Below, piece after piece: positions 1 to 8,190 of a stretch of DNA of 24,861 nt. Both the position numbers and the translations under genes were made by a program. The DNA is from Collinsella sp. Lineage in GTDB: Bacteria > Actinomycetota > Coriobacteriia > Coriobacteriales > Coriobacteriaceae. Position 1 is the first letter of the stretch. Every line of letters starts with the position of its first letter. The notes below the pieces were generated by a model. The model was not told where the DNA came from, made no database searches, and saw only the letters and a list, made by a program, of their open reading frames with translations. Where the stretch lies: assembly GCA_019413955.1 (NCBI GenBank), contig DXMX01000005.1, positions 1 through 24,861 on the forward strand, in the 5' to 3' direction.

Positions 1-1
1 C

Positions 2-634
2 CGCGAGACCGCTGGTCACGACGTCGAGAAGGCTGAGGGCAAGTTCGTCCGTCAGTCCGGCGGTCGCGGTCAGTACGGCCACGCTGTCATCAAGCTCGAG
101 AAGATGGAGGAGGGCTTCGGCTACGAGTTCGTCAACGCTATCGTCGGCGGCGTCGTGCCCAAGGAGTACATCCCGTCCATCGACAAGGGCATCCAGGAGG
201 CCCTGAACACCGGTGTTATCGCCGGCTTCCCGGTCCTCGACGTTAAGGTCACCCTGTTCGACGGTTCTTACCACGAGGTCGACTCCTCCGAGGCCGCCTT
301 CAAGATCGCCGGTTCCATGGCTATCAAGGACGCCCTCAAGAAGTCCGATCCGCAGCTGCTCGAGCCGATCATGGCTGTCGAGGTCGAGACCCCCGAGCAG
401 TACATGGGCGACGTTATGGGCAACCTCTCCGGTCGCCGCGGCAAGATCGAGGGCATGGAGGATCGCAAGAACAGCAAGCTCATCCGTGCCAAGGTGCCGC
501 TGGGCGAGATGTTCGGTTACGCTACCGACCTTCGCTCCCAGACCCAGGGCCGTGCATCCTACACGATGCAGTTCGACTCTTATGAGCCCGCGCCCAAGTC
601 CATTGTGGACGAGGTCATGAGCAAGAACGCCTAA
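2..634 (+). CDS. fusA: Elongation factor G, C-terminal part (5' end outside window)
   Basis: EF-G is the translocase GTPase that moves tRNA and mRNA through the ribosome. The reading frame is open from base 2 to the TAA at 634, so the gene starts before the window and only about 210 C-terminal residues are present. The opening residues contain GKFVRQSGGRGQYGH, the hallmark of domain IV, followed by the domain IV/V segment with LEPIMAVEVETPEQYMGDV and GRRGKIEGME, then FGYATDLRSQTQGRASY near the end. The GTPase domains lie upstream, out of view. The next gene is rpsJ 60 bases downstream; the tuf gene that often follows fusA is not here. Confidence 0.97.
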   Translation, partial: RETAGHDVEKAEGKFVRQSGGRGQYGHAVIKLEKMEEGFGYEFVNAIVGGVVPKEYIPSIDKGIQEALNTGVIAGFPVLDVKVTLFDGSYHEVDSSEAAFKIAGSMAIKDALKKSDPQLLEPIMAVEVETPEQYMGDVMGNLSGRRGKIEGMEDRKNSKLIRAKVPLGEMFGYATDLRSQTQGRASYTMQFDSYEPAPKSIVDEVMSKNA

Positions 635-694
635 GTTCGAGCTCCCTGTTACGTAATCCGCGAGAACATCTCTCGCACTCTTTGGAGGTTTAAG

Positions 695-1003
695 TTGGCT
701 ACCCAGAAGATCCGCATTCGCCTCAAGGGCTATGATCACGAGGTCGTCGATCAGTCCGCGAAGCTCATCGTCGAGACCGCTCAGAAGACCGGCGCTCGCG
801 TTTCCGGTCCTGTCCCCCTGCCCACCGAGCGCAACCTGTACACGGTTATCCGCTCGCCGCACGTGAACAAGGACTCCCGTGAGCAGTTCGAGATGCGCAC
901 CCACAAGCGCCTCATCGACATCCTCGACCCCACCTCGGGCACCGTTGATTCGCTCATGCGTCTCGACCTCCCCGCTGGCGTCGACATCGACATCAAGCTC
1001 TAA
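695..1003 (+). CDS. rpsJ: 30S ribosomal protein S10
   Basis: S10 is a small-subunit head protein that also takes part in transcription antitermination as NusE. The 102-residue product has the normal family length and shows IRIRLKGYDHEVVD at the start, VPLPTERNLYTVIRSPHVNKDSREQFEMR in the middle (the known tRNA-proximal loop region) and the usual DLPAGVDIDIKL end. The start is a TTG at 695, six bases after a clear GGAGG (684-688). It follows fusA by 60 bases and is closed by a strong terminator, so it appears to be the last gene of the str-type operon and is separated from rplC by about 13.9 kb. Confidence 0.97.
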   Translation: MATQKIRIRLKGYDHEVVDQSAKLIVETAQKTGARVSGPVPLPTERNLYTVIRSPHVNKDSREQFEMRTHKRLIDILDPTSGTVDSLMRLDLPAGVDIDIKL

Positions 1004-1022
1004 GCGATATCGCTCATAGCTT

Positions 1023-1063
1023 AAAGGGCCCCGCTGCCGTAACGGCAGCGGGGCCCTTTTGTT
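1023..1063 (+). terminator. Rho-independent terminator after rpsJ
   Basis: A perfect 17-bp stem pairs 1023-1039 (AAAGGGCCCCGCTGCCG) with 1043-1059 around the triloop TAA, followed by a T-rich tail (TTTTGTTTT). It lies 19 bases after the rpsJ stop and should end the fusA-rpsJ transcript. Because birA ends at 1119 on the opposite strand, it may also act on transcripts from that side, although the tail on that side is poorer. Confidence 0.93.
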
Positions 1064-1118
1064 TTGAATGATGGTTTGGACTGCGGGGTAATGCTGCCGA
1101 GTAGGTGGTTGCGGCGTC

Positions 1119-1895
1119 CTATTCGCTCAAGGGGCGCAGCGATGCCTCCTCAAAATGGAAGGATCGAAAGCCGTCTTCCGTTTCGATGCACGCGCGGCCG
1201 CAATCGTCGACCGTTCTAAATATGCCACGCGCCAGCTCGTCCTCAGCGGGGGAGCGGGCGATAACGTGCTCCCCGATCCAATTGAGGTGAGCGATATATT
1301 CGTCGTGGACGGGCGCGAGCGGACCGGCGTCTTCTTCCTTGGCGTTGAGGCGCTCTGCCCAGGCATCTACAGCGTTTATAACTGCGTGATAGACCTCATC
1401 GAGGAGCATGTCGACGGCGGGAACGTTCTTGTTGAGGTCTGACAGGCCGATTGCCGGCAGGCCGCCATCGGGAACCTCCGAGGGTACATAGTTTACGTTA
1501 ACACCAATGCCGCAGACGGCGAAAGGTTTGCCTTCGTTATCGCGTGCGGCCTCGACCAGAATGCCGCCGAGCTTGCGTCCTCGCGCGACCAGGTCGTTGG
1601 GCCACTTGAGGGCTATTTCGCTTGCAAGGCCTTGCTTTTCGAGTGCTTCGAGCACCGCTAGGCCGCTGACGGCGGCAAGACCAGAGTACTTTGCGGGATT
1701 AACGCATGGACGCAGGACAATCGAAAGCAATAGGTTGCCGGCGGTTGAATCCCACTTGTGGCCGCGCCGGCCGCGTCCTGCCGTTTGCGCGCGGGCGGCA
1801 AGTCCTGTGCCGTGCGGTGCACCCTGTTTTCCTGCCTCGAGCAGGTCATCGTTGGTCGATCCGGTTACGTCGACAATCGTTAATTGGGCATCCAT
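1119..1895 (-). CDS. birA: Biotin--[acetyl-CoA-carboxylase] ligase, monofunctional type
   Basis: This enzyme makes biotinyl-AMP and transfers biotin to the carrier lysine of AccB. From the chosen start MDAQLTIVDV the product has 258 residues. It shows the STNDDL segment near residue 13, the biotinyl-AMP loop GRGRRG (about 40-45), KWPNDL (about 97-102) and the GGILVE strand. The start at 1893-1895 is chosen because AAGGAGGT (1906-1913) sits ten bases upstream; the open frame runs further but without family similarity. There is no N-terminal winged-helix, so it should be an enzyme only and not a biotin repressor. It is divergent from the fatty acid operon containing its likely substrate AccB. 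Confidence 0.9.
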   Translation of the reverse strand: MDAQLTIVDVTGSTNDDLLEAGKQGAPHGTGLAARAQTAGRGRRGHKWDSTAGNLLLSIVLRPCVNPAKYSGLAAVSGLAVLEALEKQGLASEIALKWPNDLVARGRKLGGILVEAARDNEGKPFAVCGIGVNVNYVPSEVPDGGLPAIGLSDLNKNVPAVDMLLDEVYHAVINAVDAWAERLNAKEEDAGPLAPVHDEYIAHLNWIGEHVIARSPAEDELARGIFRTVDDCGRACIETEDGFRSFHFEEASLRPLSE

Positions 1896-1989
1896 AGCGG
1901 CTGCTACCTCCTTATTGAATAAGTGAATGACGCAATGGTGTCGAGAGATAGACACAATGTGAAGCCTTTGTCGCATTTGGACAATTTAA

Positions 1990-2054
1990 TGTTAACACGT
2001 CAACAAAGACTGAAATGCGTTATCCTCTCTTGGTCGATGTAAACACGTCAACAA
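1990..2054 (+). promoter_or_regulatory. Repeated operator-like motif between birA and fabH
   Basis: The 13-base sequence AACACGTCAACAA occurs twice, at 1994-2006 and 2042-2054, 48 bases apart. The extended first copy, TGTTAACACGTCAACA (1990-2005), is a partial palindrome with symmetric TGTT and AACA ends. The second copy ends just before the fabH ribosome binding site (GGAGG at 2061-2065). No other sequence is repeated in this 176-base divergent intergenic region, which has to hold both promoters. It is a plausible operator pair for a fatty-acid regulator; the regulator's identity is unknown and no FabT or FapR gene lies nearby. Confidence 0.45.
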
Positions 2055-2071
2055 CTCAAAGGAGGTTAGTG

Positions 2072-3031
2072 ATGGGTTTCACGATTCTTGGAACAGGTTC
2101 GGCACTTCCTGAGCGCAGTGTTTCCAATGACGAGCTGTCTGAGTTCCTCGATACCTCGGATGAGTGGATTTTTACTCGCACAGGTATCAAGAGCCGCCAC
2201 GTCTGCACCACCGAGTCACTCGACGACCTTGCCGTAGCAGCGAGCGAGCGGGCACTCCAGGTGTCCGGAATCGACGCGAGCCAGCTGGATCTGATCGTCT
2301 GCTCGACGACGACGGGTGACCACCTTGTTCCCGCTGAGGCGTGTGCCGTTGCTGAGCGACTAGGCGCGACGTGCCCTGCCTTCGATGTCTCGGCGGCTTG
2401 TGCCGGCTTCGTATTTGCGCTCGATGTCGCCGAGGGCTATATCGCTCGCAGCCGTGCCGAGCGCGTGCTTGTTGTTGCTGCCGAGCAGATGACGCGCGCG
2501 CTCGACTGGACCGACCGTGCCACCTGCGTGCTTTTTGGCGATGGGGCAGGCGCCGCAGTGATTGAAGCTGGGGGAGACAACCCCCTTGCCGTTGAGCTTT
2601 TGACGGCGCCCGACGTCGAGACGTTGCGCGTTCCCGGTCTGGTCGGTACCTCGCCGTTTAAGGCTTCCGCAGATAGCGCGAGCGTGCTGTCCATGAATGG
2701 CCGCCGCGTGTTCAAGTTCGGCGTCAACGCCATCTGCGACACGGTCCATAAGCTTGCGATCGATGCGGGCATTTTGGTCGAAGACATCGATCATTTTGTA
2801 TTCCATCAGGCTAACGAACGAATCCTGAGCCAGGCGGTCAAGCGCCTGGGCGTGCCGGACGAGCGCGTGGTTCGCACGTTGCGTGAAACCGGCAACATCT
2901 CGAGCGCATGCATTCCGCTTGCCCTCGACCGGCTGGCAAACGCCGGTGCACTTCACACAGGCGACACCATCGCCTTGGTTGGATTTGGCGCCGGTCTGGA
3001 TATAGGTGGCTATCTGCTTCGTTGGAAGTAG
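2072..3031 (+). CDS. fabH: 3-oxoacyl-ACP synthase III (KAS III)
   Basis: FabH condenses acetyl-CoA (or a branched acyl-CoA) with malonyl-ACP and starts fatty acid synthesis. The 319-residue product from MGFTILGTGSALPE shows the complete Cys-His-Asn triad: C110 in SAACAGF, H245 in FHQANERI and N275 in TGNISSA, plus GDGAGAAV near 157. The start at 2072 is chosen over an upstream in-frame ATG at 2015 because AAAGGAGG (2058-2065) precedes it and the family homology begins there. It is the first gene of the fatty acid operon and follows the repeated operator-like motif. Confidence 0.95.
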   Translation: MGFTILGTGSALPERSVSNDELSEFLDTSDEWIFTRTGIKSRHVCTTESLDDLAVAASERALQVSGIDASQLDLIVCSTTTGDHLVPAEACAVAERLGATCPAFDVSAACAGFVFALDVAEGYIARSRAERVLVVAAEQMTRALDWTDRATCVLFGDGAGAAVIEAGGDNPLAVELLTAPDVETLRVPGLVGTSPFKASADSASVLSMNGRRVFKFGVNAICDTVHKLAIDAGILVEDIDHFVFHQANERILSQAVKRLGVPDERVVRTLRETGNISSACIPLALDRLANAGALHTGDTIALVGFGAGLDIGGYLLRWK

Positions 3032-3082
3032 TCGCACATAGGAAATAAAAACGCCCTAGGGCACAACCAAAGGAGAACTACC

Positions 3083-3319
3083 ATGGCAGATCAGAAGACC
3101 TTCGAGCGCGTTTGCGACGTTATCCGCGAGACCGCCGGTCTTGACGATGTCGAGATGAAGCCCGAGTCCACGCTCGAGGAGATTGGTCTCGACAGCCTGG
3201 GCACCGTCGAGATCCTCGTTGCCGTCGAGGACGAGTTTGGCATCCAGCTCGATACCGAGGAGAACCCCAAGACGGTCGGCGAGTTCGCCGATACGGTCGA
3301 GGCGGCATTGGAGAAGTAG
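3083..3319 (+). CDS. acpP: Acyl carrier protein
   Basis: This is the small acidic carrier of growing acyl chains. The 78-residue product has GLDSLGTVEILVAVEDEF, where the serine of DSL is the 4'-phosphopantetheine attachment site, and the usual acidic helix II. The ATG is preceded by AAAGGAG. It sits 51 bases after fabH and 2 bases before fabK, the position acpP takes in the fatty acid clusters of Lactobacillales. Confidence 0.95.
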   Translation: MADQKTFERVCDVIRETAGLDDVEMKPESTLEEIGLDSLGTVEILVAVEDEFGIQLDTEENPKTVGEFADTVEAALEK

Positions 3320-3321
3320 AG

Positions 3322-4266
3322 ATGCTCAAGACTCCTCTCTGCGATCTGCTCGGCATCGAAAAGCCCGTGTTCCAGGGCGGTATGGCCTGGATTGCCGATG
3401 CCTCGCTTGCCTCGGCTGTGTCCGAGGCCGGCGGGCTGGGAATCATCGCGGCCATGAATGCCGACGCCAACTGGCTGCGCGATCAGATTCACGAGCTGCG
3501 CACCAAGACGGATAAGCCCTTTGGCGTGAACGTCATGCTCATGAGCCCGTTTGCCGACGAGGTCGCACAGGTTGTAATCGACGAGCAAGTGCCGGTCGTC
3601 GTGACGGGTGCCGGCAATCCCACCAAGTACATGAAGGCGTGGAACGAGGCGGGCATCAAGGTCATCCCGGTCGTTGCCTCGGTGGCGCTGGCGCGCCTCG
3701 TGGCACGTCGTGGAGCCACGGCGGTTGTTGCCGAGGGTACCGAATCGGGCGGCCATATTGGCGAGACCTCGACGATGGCACTGGTGCCGCAGGTCGTCGA
3801 TGCGGTCGACATTCCCGTTGTGGCCGCCGGCGGTATTGCCGACGGCCGCGGCGTGGCGGCCGCCTTTATGCTGGGCGCCGAAGGCGTGCAAGTGGGTACG
3901 CGCTTTCTGGTCGCAGACGAGTGCACCGTCTCGGAGCAGTATAAAGAGATGGTCCTGAAGGCCAACGACACTTCGACGCGTGCGACCGGTCGCTCGACGG
4001 GACATCCGGTGCGCGCCCTCAAGAGCCCCTTCACCAACGCCTATGCCAAGAGCGAGGGTTCCGGTGCGAGTGCCGAGGAGCTCGGTGCTTTGGGAACCGG
4101 TGCACTGCGTAAGGCCGCCAAGGACGGCAACTACGAAGAGGGTTCGTTTTTGTGTGGACAGATTGCCGGCATGGTCAACGAGCGCCAGAGCGCACGCGAA
4201 ATCGTTGACGACCTGGTCGATGGCGCCGAGCACGTCCTGAAGGGTGCGTGCGCATGGGTGGCGTAG
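3322..4266 (+). CDS. fabK: Enoyl-ACP reductase II, FMN-dependent
   Basis: FabK performs the last reduction of each elongation cycle, trans-2-enoyl-ACP to acyl-ACP, using NAD(P)H and FMN. The 314-residue protein belongs to the nitronate monooxygenase/FabK TIM-barrel family: FQGGMAWIAD at the start, EGTESGGHIGE with the likely catalytic His145, then the FMN phosphate-binding segments VVAAGGIADGRG and GAEGVQVGTRF. No FabI gene is seen in the window, so FabK is the enoyl reductase of this operon. FabK enzymes as a family are insensitive to triclosan. It overlaps the start of fabD by 13 bases. Confidence 0.93.
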   Translation: MLKTPLCDLLGIEKPVFQGGMAWIADASLASAVSEAGGLGIIAAMNADANWLRDQIHELRTKTDKPFGVNVMLMSPFADEVAQVVIDEQVPVVVTGAGNPTKYMKAWNEAGIKVIPVVASVALARLVARRGATAVVAEGTESGGHIGETSTMALVPQVVDAVDIPVVAAGGIADGRGVAAAFMLGAEGVQVGTRFLVADECTVSEQYKEMVLKANDTSTRATGRSTGHPVRALKSPFTNAYAKSEGSGASAEELGALGTGALRKAAKDGNYEEGSFLCGQIAGMVNERQSAREIVDDLVDGAEHVLKGACAWVA

Positions 4267-5180
4267 CGTTTTTGTTTGCCGGCCAGGGTGCCCAGCACCC
4301 CGCGATGGGCGTCGACTTGATCGAGACATCGCCGGCGGCTGCCGAGGTGTTCACCATTGCCGATGAGGTGCGCCCGGGGACGAGCGAGCAGTGCCGGAGC
4401 GCCTCCAAGGAGGAGCTCTCGCAGACCGAGAACACGCAGCCTTGCGTGTTCGTGCACGACTTGGCAGTCGCCGTCGCCCTGCGCGAGCGCGGCGTGGTGC
4501 CTGCCGCCTGTGCGGGATTCTCGCTGGGCGAGGTCGCTGCACTCACCTTTGCGGGGGCATTCGATACGCGAGCGGGTTTTGAGCTCGTGTGTGAGCGCGC
4601 GGCATTGATGGCCACGGCGGCCGAGCGTCACCCCGGCGGCATGCGCGCCGTCATCAAACTTGATGCTGCGCAAGTCGAGAACCTGGCTGCGCAGGCCGGC
4701 GAGGACTGCTGGCCGGTCAACTACAACAGTCCCCAGCAGACGGCTGTGGCCGGAGCGCCCGATGCGCTGCAGACCCTCGACGTCCTAGTAAAAGAGGCTG
4801 GCGGCCGCGCCATGAAAGTCGCGGTGTCGGGTGCATTTCATAGCCCCTATATGGCCGAGGCGACCTGTGGCCTTGCCGCATATATTGAGGCCGGTCACGC
4901 GCCGTCCCCGTTGCTCATTCCTGTTTTGGCAAATATGACAGCGGCGCCCTATCCGGCGGACCCCCAGACGGCATCGGATGTCTTGGCCAATCAGGTGAGC
5001 CATGCCGTACGCTGGGTCGATACGCTGCATGCTCTGCAGGATCAAGGCATCGACACATTAATTGAGGTCGGCCCCGGCAAAACGCTGTCCGGCCTGGTCA
5101 AGCGTACGCTGAGCGACGTTTGTGTGTATTCGTGCGAGACGGCCGAGCAGGTCGCAGCTATTGCCGACGAGCTCGCATAG
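4254..5180 (+). CDS. fabD: Malonyl-CoA:ACP malonyltransferase
   Basis: FabD transfers malonyl from CoA to ACP. The 308-residue product shows FLFAGQGAQ near the N-terminus, the nucleophile elbow GFSLGE with Ser90, and GAFHSPYM with His196; GPGKTLSGLVKR near the end is also typical. The ATG at 4254 is preferred over a GTG at 4248 because GAAGGG (4239-4244) is nine bases upstream of it. The start lies inside the 3' end of fabK, which suggests translational coupling. Confidence 0.94.
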   Translation: MGGVAFLFAGQGAQHPAMGVDLIETSPAAAEVFTIADEVRPGTSEQCRSASKEELSQTENTQPCVFVHDLAVAVALRERGVVPAACAGFSLGEVAALTFAGAFDTRAGFELVCERAALMATAAERHPGGMRAVIKLDAAQVENLAAQAGEDCWPVNYNSPQQTAVAGAPDALQTLDVLVKEAGGRAMKVAVSGAFHSPYMAEATCGLAAYIEAGHAPSPLLIPVLANMTAAPYPADPQTASDVLANQVSHAVRWVDTLHALQDQGIDTLIEVGPGKTLSGLVKRTLSDVCVYSCETAEQVAAIADELA

Positions 5181-5210
5181 TCCACAGGGCTGTAACCCGA
5201 AAGGAATGAC

Positions 5211-5984
5211 ATGGGCAACTTGAACAATGGCGCGCTCGAGCGCAACGACTCACGTCGCGTGGCACTGGTCACGGGCGGCTCGCGGGGTATCGGCCGCGCC
5301 TGCGCTATCGGTCTGGCGGAGGATGGCTACGATATCGCCGTCGTCTATGCCGGCAGCGTCGATGCGGCGCGCGAGACGTGCGACGCCTGCGAGGCGGCTG
5401 GCGCCACGGCGCGCTCATATCAATGTGACGTGGCCGACCCCGCTGCCGTCAACGCGTGCGTGGAAGCGGTCCTCAACGACTTTGGCTCCATTTGGGCGCT
5501 CGTCAACAACGCTGGCATCACCCGCGATGGCCTGCTCATGCGCATGGGCGATGACGCCTTCGATCGCGTGCTCGATGTCAATCTTAAAGGAACGTTTAAC
5601 ACGACGCGCGCGCTCACCAAGACCTTTATGCGCCAGCGCGGCGGCTACGTCGTCAACATGAGCTCGGTCGTGGGCCTGATGGGCAATGCCGGGCAAGCCA
5701 ACTACGCTGCCTCCAAGGCGGGCGTGATAGGGCTTACCAAGGCGGTGGCGCGCGAGCTTGCGCCCCGCGGCGTACGAGTGAACGCGGTTGCCCCCGGGTT
5801 TGTCGAGACGGATATGACGGCCAAGCTCTCGGAGAAGGTGCGTACGGTAACCGAGGAGCAGATTCCCCTTAAGCGTATGGCGCGCCCCGAGGAGGTGGCC
5901 GGCGTAGTGCGCTTTCTGGCGAGTGATGCGGCTGCCTACATTACGGGTGAGGTCGTGCGCGTCGACGGCGGAATGGCGATGTAG
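5211..5984 (+). CDS. fabG: 3-oxoacyl-ACP reductase
   Basis: FabG is the NADPH-dependent short-chain dehydrogenase that reduces 3-oxoacyl-ACP. The 257-residue protein has the cofactor motif TGGSRGIG (21-28), NNAG (99-102), the catalytic Ser151/Ser152, and Tyr165-x-x-x-Lys169 in YAASK, followed by VAPGFVETDMT. The ATG is preceded by GAAAGGA. About 14 residues precede the first strand, slightly more than in most FabG proteins. It is the fifth gene of the operon. Confidence 0.94.
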   Translation: MGNLNNGALERNDSRRVALVTGGSRGIGRACAIGLAEDGYDIAVVYAGSVDAARETCDACEAAGATARSYQCDVADPAAVNACVEAVLNDFGSIWALVNNAGITRDGLLMRMGDDAFDRVLDVNLKGTFNTTRALTKTFMRQRGGYVVNMSSVVGLMGNAGQANYAASKAGVIGLTKAVARELAPRGVRVNAVAPGFVETDMTAKLSEKVRTVTEEQIPLKRMARPEEVAGVVRFLASDAAAYITGEVVRVDGGMAM

Positions 5985-6023
5985 AAACCAGGGCCGAAGA
6001 ACGGCTTGGATGAGGAGACCATG

Positions 6024-7271
6024 ATGGAACAGAGAGTTGCAATCACCGGTATCGGTGCCGTGTCGCCGCTCGGCAACACCGCGCTTGCCACCTGGGCGGC
6101 AATGTGTGCTGGAACGTGCGGCATCGGCCCGATCACGCACTTCGATACCGATGCGTTTACCGTCAAGGTGGCAGCCGAGGTCAAGGGCTTTGACGGCAAC
6201 GAGTACTTTGGCAAGCGTGACGCCAAGCATCTCGACCCCTGCGTTCAGTTTGCGATGGCGGCTTCGGACGAAGCCATGCACGATGCGGGCTTTGATGTCG
6301 AAGGCGCCATCGATCGCGAGCGCCTGGGCGTCTACGTGGGCTCGGGCGTGGGCGGCATGACGACGCTCGTCGACAACGTCCATACGATTGCCGAACGTGG
6401 GCCCCGCCGCGCATCGCCCTATATGATCGCGATGATGATCCCCAACATGGCATCGGGCAATATCGCGATCCGCCACAAGGCAAAGGGCCCGACCCTGCCC
6501 GTGGTGACCGCGTGCGCAACCTCGGCCCATGCGGTGGGCGAGGCGTTCCGCGCCATCAAGCACGGCTATGCCGACGCGATTCTCGCCGGCGGTGCCGAGG
6601 CCGCAATTATCCCCGATGCCGTTGCGGGCTTTACGTCCTGCCGCGCATTGACCACCAACCCCGATCCCGCGACGGCCTGCCGTCCGTTCGATGCAGACCG
6701 CGATGGCTTTGTGATGGGCGAGGGCGCCTGTGTGCTCGTGCTCGAGAGCATGGAGCATGCGCAGGCGCGCGGTGCGCACATTTATGCTGAGGTCGTGGGC
6801 TACGGCAACACCGATGATGCCTATCACATCACGAGCCCTGATCCCGAGGCTGCCGGCATTGCCCGCGCGATATCGCTGGCGGTGACCGAGGGCGACGTCA
6901 AGCCTTCCGAGGGTCTCTACATCAATGCCCACGGCACATCGACCAAGCTCAACGATTCGTCCGAGACGGCGGGCATTAAGCGTGCGCTCGGCGAGGACGC
7001 GGCGCGCGCCGCGCACGTCTCGTCGACTAAGTCGATGACCGGCCACATGATCGGTGCCACGGGCGCCATCGAGGTCATGGCCTGCGCCATGGCGCTCGAG
7101 CAGGGCGTGGTGCCGCCGACCATTAACTACCACACGCCCGATCCCGCCTGCGATCTTGACTACACGCCCAATCGCGCGGTTCGCGCCGACCTTACCTGGG
7201 CGCTTTCGACCAACCTGGGCTTTGGCGGACACAACGCCGCCATCGCGCTGCGTAGATATACGAGGAGCTAG
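6024..7271 (+). CDS. fabF: 3-oxoacyl-ACP synthase II (KAS II)
   Basis: FabF is the elongation condensing enzyme. The 415-residue product has the Cys-His-His triad: C164 in TACATSAHA, H303 in NAHGTSTKLND and H341 in TKSMTGHMIGA. The ATG at 6024 is chosen because GAGGAG (6012-6017) is six bases upstream and MEQRVAITGIGAVSPLGN matches the usual N-terminus; an in-frame TTG at 6006 and an ATG at 6021 are less likely. It is followed after three bases by accB. Confidence 0.95.
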   Translation: MEQRVAITGIGAVSPLGNTALATWAAMCAGTCGIGPITHFDTDAFTVKVAAEVKGFDGNEYFGKRDAKHLDPCVQFAMAASDEAMHDAGFDVEGAIDRERLGVYVGSGVGGMTTLVDNVHTIAERGPRRASPYMIAMMIPNMASGNIAIRHKAKGPTLPVVTACATSAHAVGEAFRAIKHGYADAILAGGAEAAIIPDAVAGFTSCRALTTNPDPATACRPFDADRDGFVMGEGACVLVLESMEHAQARGAHIYAEVVGYGNTDDAYHITSPDPEAAGIARAISLAVTEGDVKPSEGLYINAHGTSTKLNDSSETAGIKRALGEDAARAAHVSSTKSMTGHMIGATGAIEVMACAMALEQGVVPPTINYHTPDPACDLDYTPNRAVRADLTWALSTNLGFGGHNAAIALRRYTRS

Positions 7272-7274
7272 AGC

Positions 7275-7748
7275 ATGGATTCCAAAAGACTTGCCGAGAT
7301 AGCCGATGTTATGGAGGACCGCGGCCTCACGCGCGTACGCGTTGAGGAGCCCGATGGCACCGCGGTCGAACTCGAGCGCGCGAGCGCCGCGCAGCCGGTT
7401 GCCGTGCCCATGCCTATGCCGAGCGCTATGGCCGCTCCAGTTGCAGCTCCCACAGTCGCGCCTGCCGCACCGGAGCCCGCCGCGCAGACACCTGCCGCCG
7501 CACCGGAGCCCAAGGGCACCGAGGTGACCGCTCCCATGGTCGGCGTTTTCTATGCTGCCCCGGCGCCGGGCGACGAACCGTTTGTGCACGTGGGCTCCAA
7601 GGTCAAGGCTGGCGAGACCCTTTGCATCATCGAGGCCATGAAGGTTCTCAACGAGGTGACGGCCGAGGCAGACGGTGAGGTGCTCGAGATCTGCGTGGCC
7701 GACGGCGACCTCGTGGAGTTCGGCAGCTGCCTCATGAGGATCGGATAG
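7275..7748 (+). CDS. accB: Biotin carboxyl carrier protein of acetyl-CoA carboxylase
   Basis: AccB carries the carboxylated biotin between biotin carboxylase and carboxyltransferase. The 157-residue protein has an N-terminal helical segment, an Ala/Pro-rich flexible linker (roughly residues 39-80) and a C-terminal biotinyl domain with EAMKVLNEV, where Lys123 is the biotinylation site, and the thumb-like TAPMVGVFYAAPAPGD typical of bacterial BCCP. GAGGAG inside the end of fabF serves as its ribosome binding site. It is the predicted substrate of the BirA encoded at 1119-1895. Confidence 0.95.
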   Translation: MDSKRLAEIADVMEDRGLTRVRVEEPDGTAVELERASAAQPVAVPMPMPSAMAAPVAAPTVAPAAPEPAAQTPAAAPEPKGTEVTAPMVGVFYAAPAPGDEPFVHVGSKVKAGETLCIIEAMKVLNEVTAEADGEVLEICVADGDLVEFGSCLMRIG

Positions 7749-7757
7749 GTGATATCC

Positions 7758-8180
7758 ATGAACAAAGAAGAGCTCAAGAAGCTGTTACCGCATCGCGAGC
7801 CGATGCTTTTGCTCGACGAGGCCGAGCTGGTGGGCGACGAGGCCCACGGCAAGATCACGATCACGGGCGACGAGTACTTTTTGCAGGGGCATTTTCCGGG
7901 AAACCCGGTGGTCCCCGGCGTGATCCAGTGCGAGATGCTCGCCCAAAACTGCTGCGTGTTGCTGATGGGCGATGAGGAGGCGCGCGGCGCGACGCCGTTC
8001 TACACGAGTCTGGACAAGGTGCGCTTTAAGCGTCCGGTGCGCCCGGGCGATACGGTGGATCTGGTGTGCTCCATCACGCGTGCGCGCGGGCCGTTCCGCT
8101 TTGCGACGGGTACTGCAAGCGTCAACGGTGAGGTCTGTTGCCGCGCCGACATGTCTTTTGCACTCATGCACGAAAGTTAA
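7758..8180 (+). CDS. fabZ: 3-hydroxyacyl-ACP dehydratase
   Basis: FabZ dehydrates 3-hydroxyacyl-ACP in the elongation cycle. From MNKEELKKLLPHREPMLLLD it has 140 residues, the normal length, with GHFPGNPVVPGVIQCE containing catalytic His45 and Glu59. The ATG at 7758 is preferred over the GTG at 7749, since the homology begins there and GGATAGG overlaps the accB stop about nine bases upstream. No FabA or FabM is seen in the cluster, so this operon alone does not explain unsaturated fatty acid formation. Confidence 0.93.
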   Translation: MNKEELKKLLPHREPMLLLDEAELVGDEAHGKITITGDEYFLQGHFPGNPVVPGVIQCEMLAQNCCVLLMGDEEARGATPFYTSLDKVRFKRPVRPGDTVDLVCSITRARGPFRFATGTASVNGEVCCRADMSFALMHES

Positions 8181-8190
8181 GGAAGGCTTC

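Noticed and set aside
634..695. tuf gene or remnant between fusA and rpsJ
   Set aside because: The 60-base gap contains only a leader and the rpsJ ribosome binding site.
1119..1895. BirA acting as a biotin operon repressor
   Set aside because: The protein begins directly with the catalytic domain and lacks the N-terminal helix-turn-helix needed for DNA binding.
3053..3062. GCCCTAGGGC palindrome between fabH and acpP as a terminator
   Set aside because: It has no loop and no T-run; it is too short to claim a function.
3091..4329. Minus-strand open frame of 412 codons opposite acpP and fabK
   Set aside because: It is a composition-driven shadow of clearly identified genes.
5415..7589. Minus-strand open frame of 724 codons opposite fabG, fabF and accB
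   Set aside because: It is antisense to three genes with intact catalytic motifs; its His/Arg/Gly-rich composition is a shadow of high-GC codon bias and no ribosome binding site or motif is seen.
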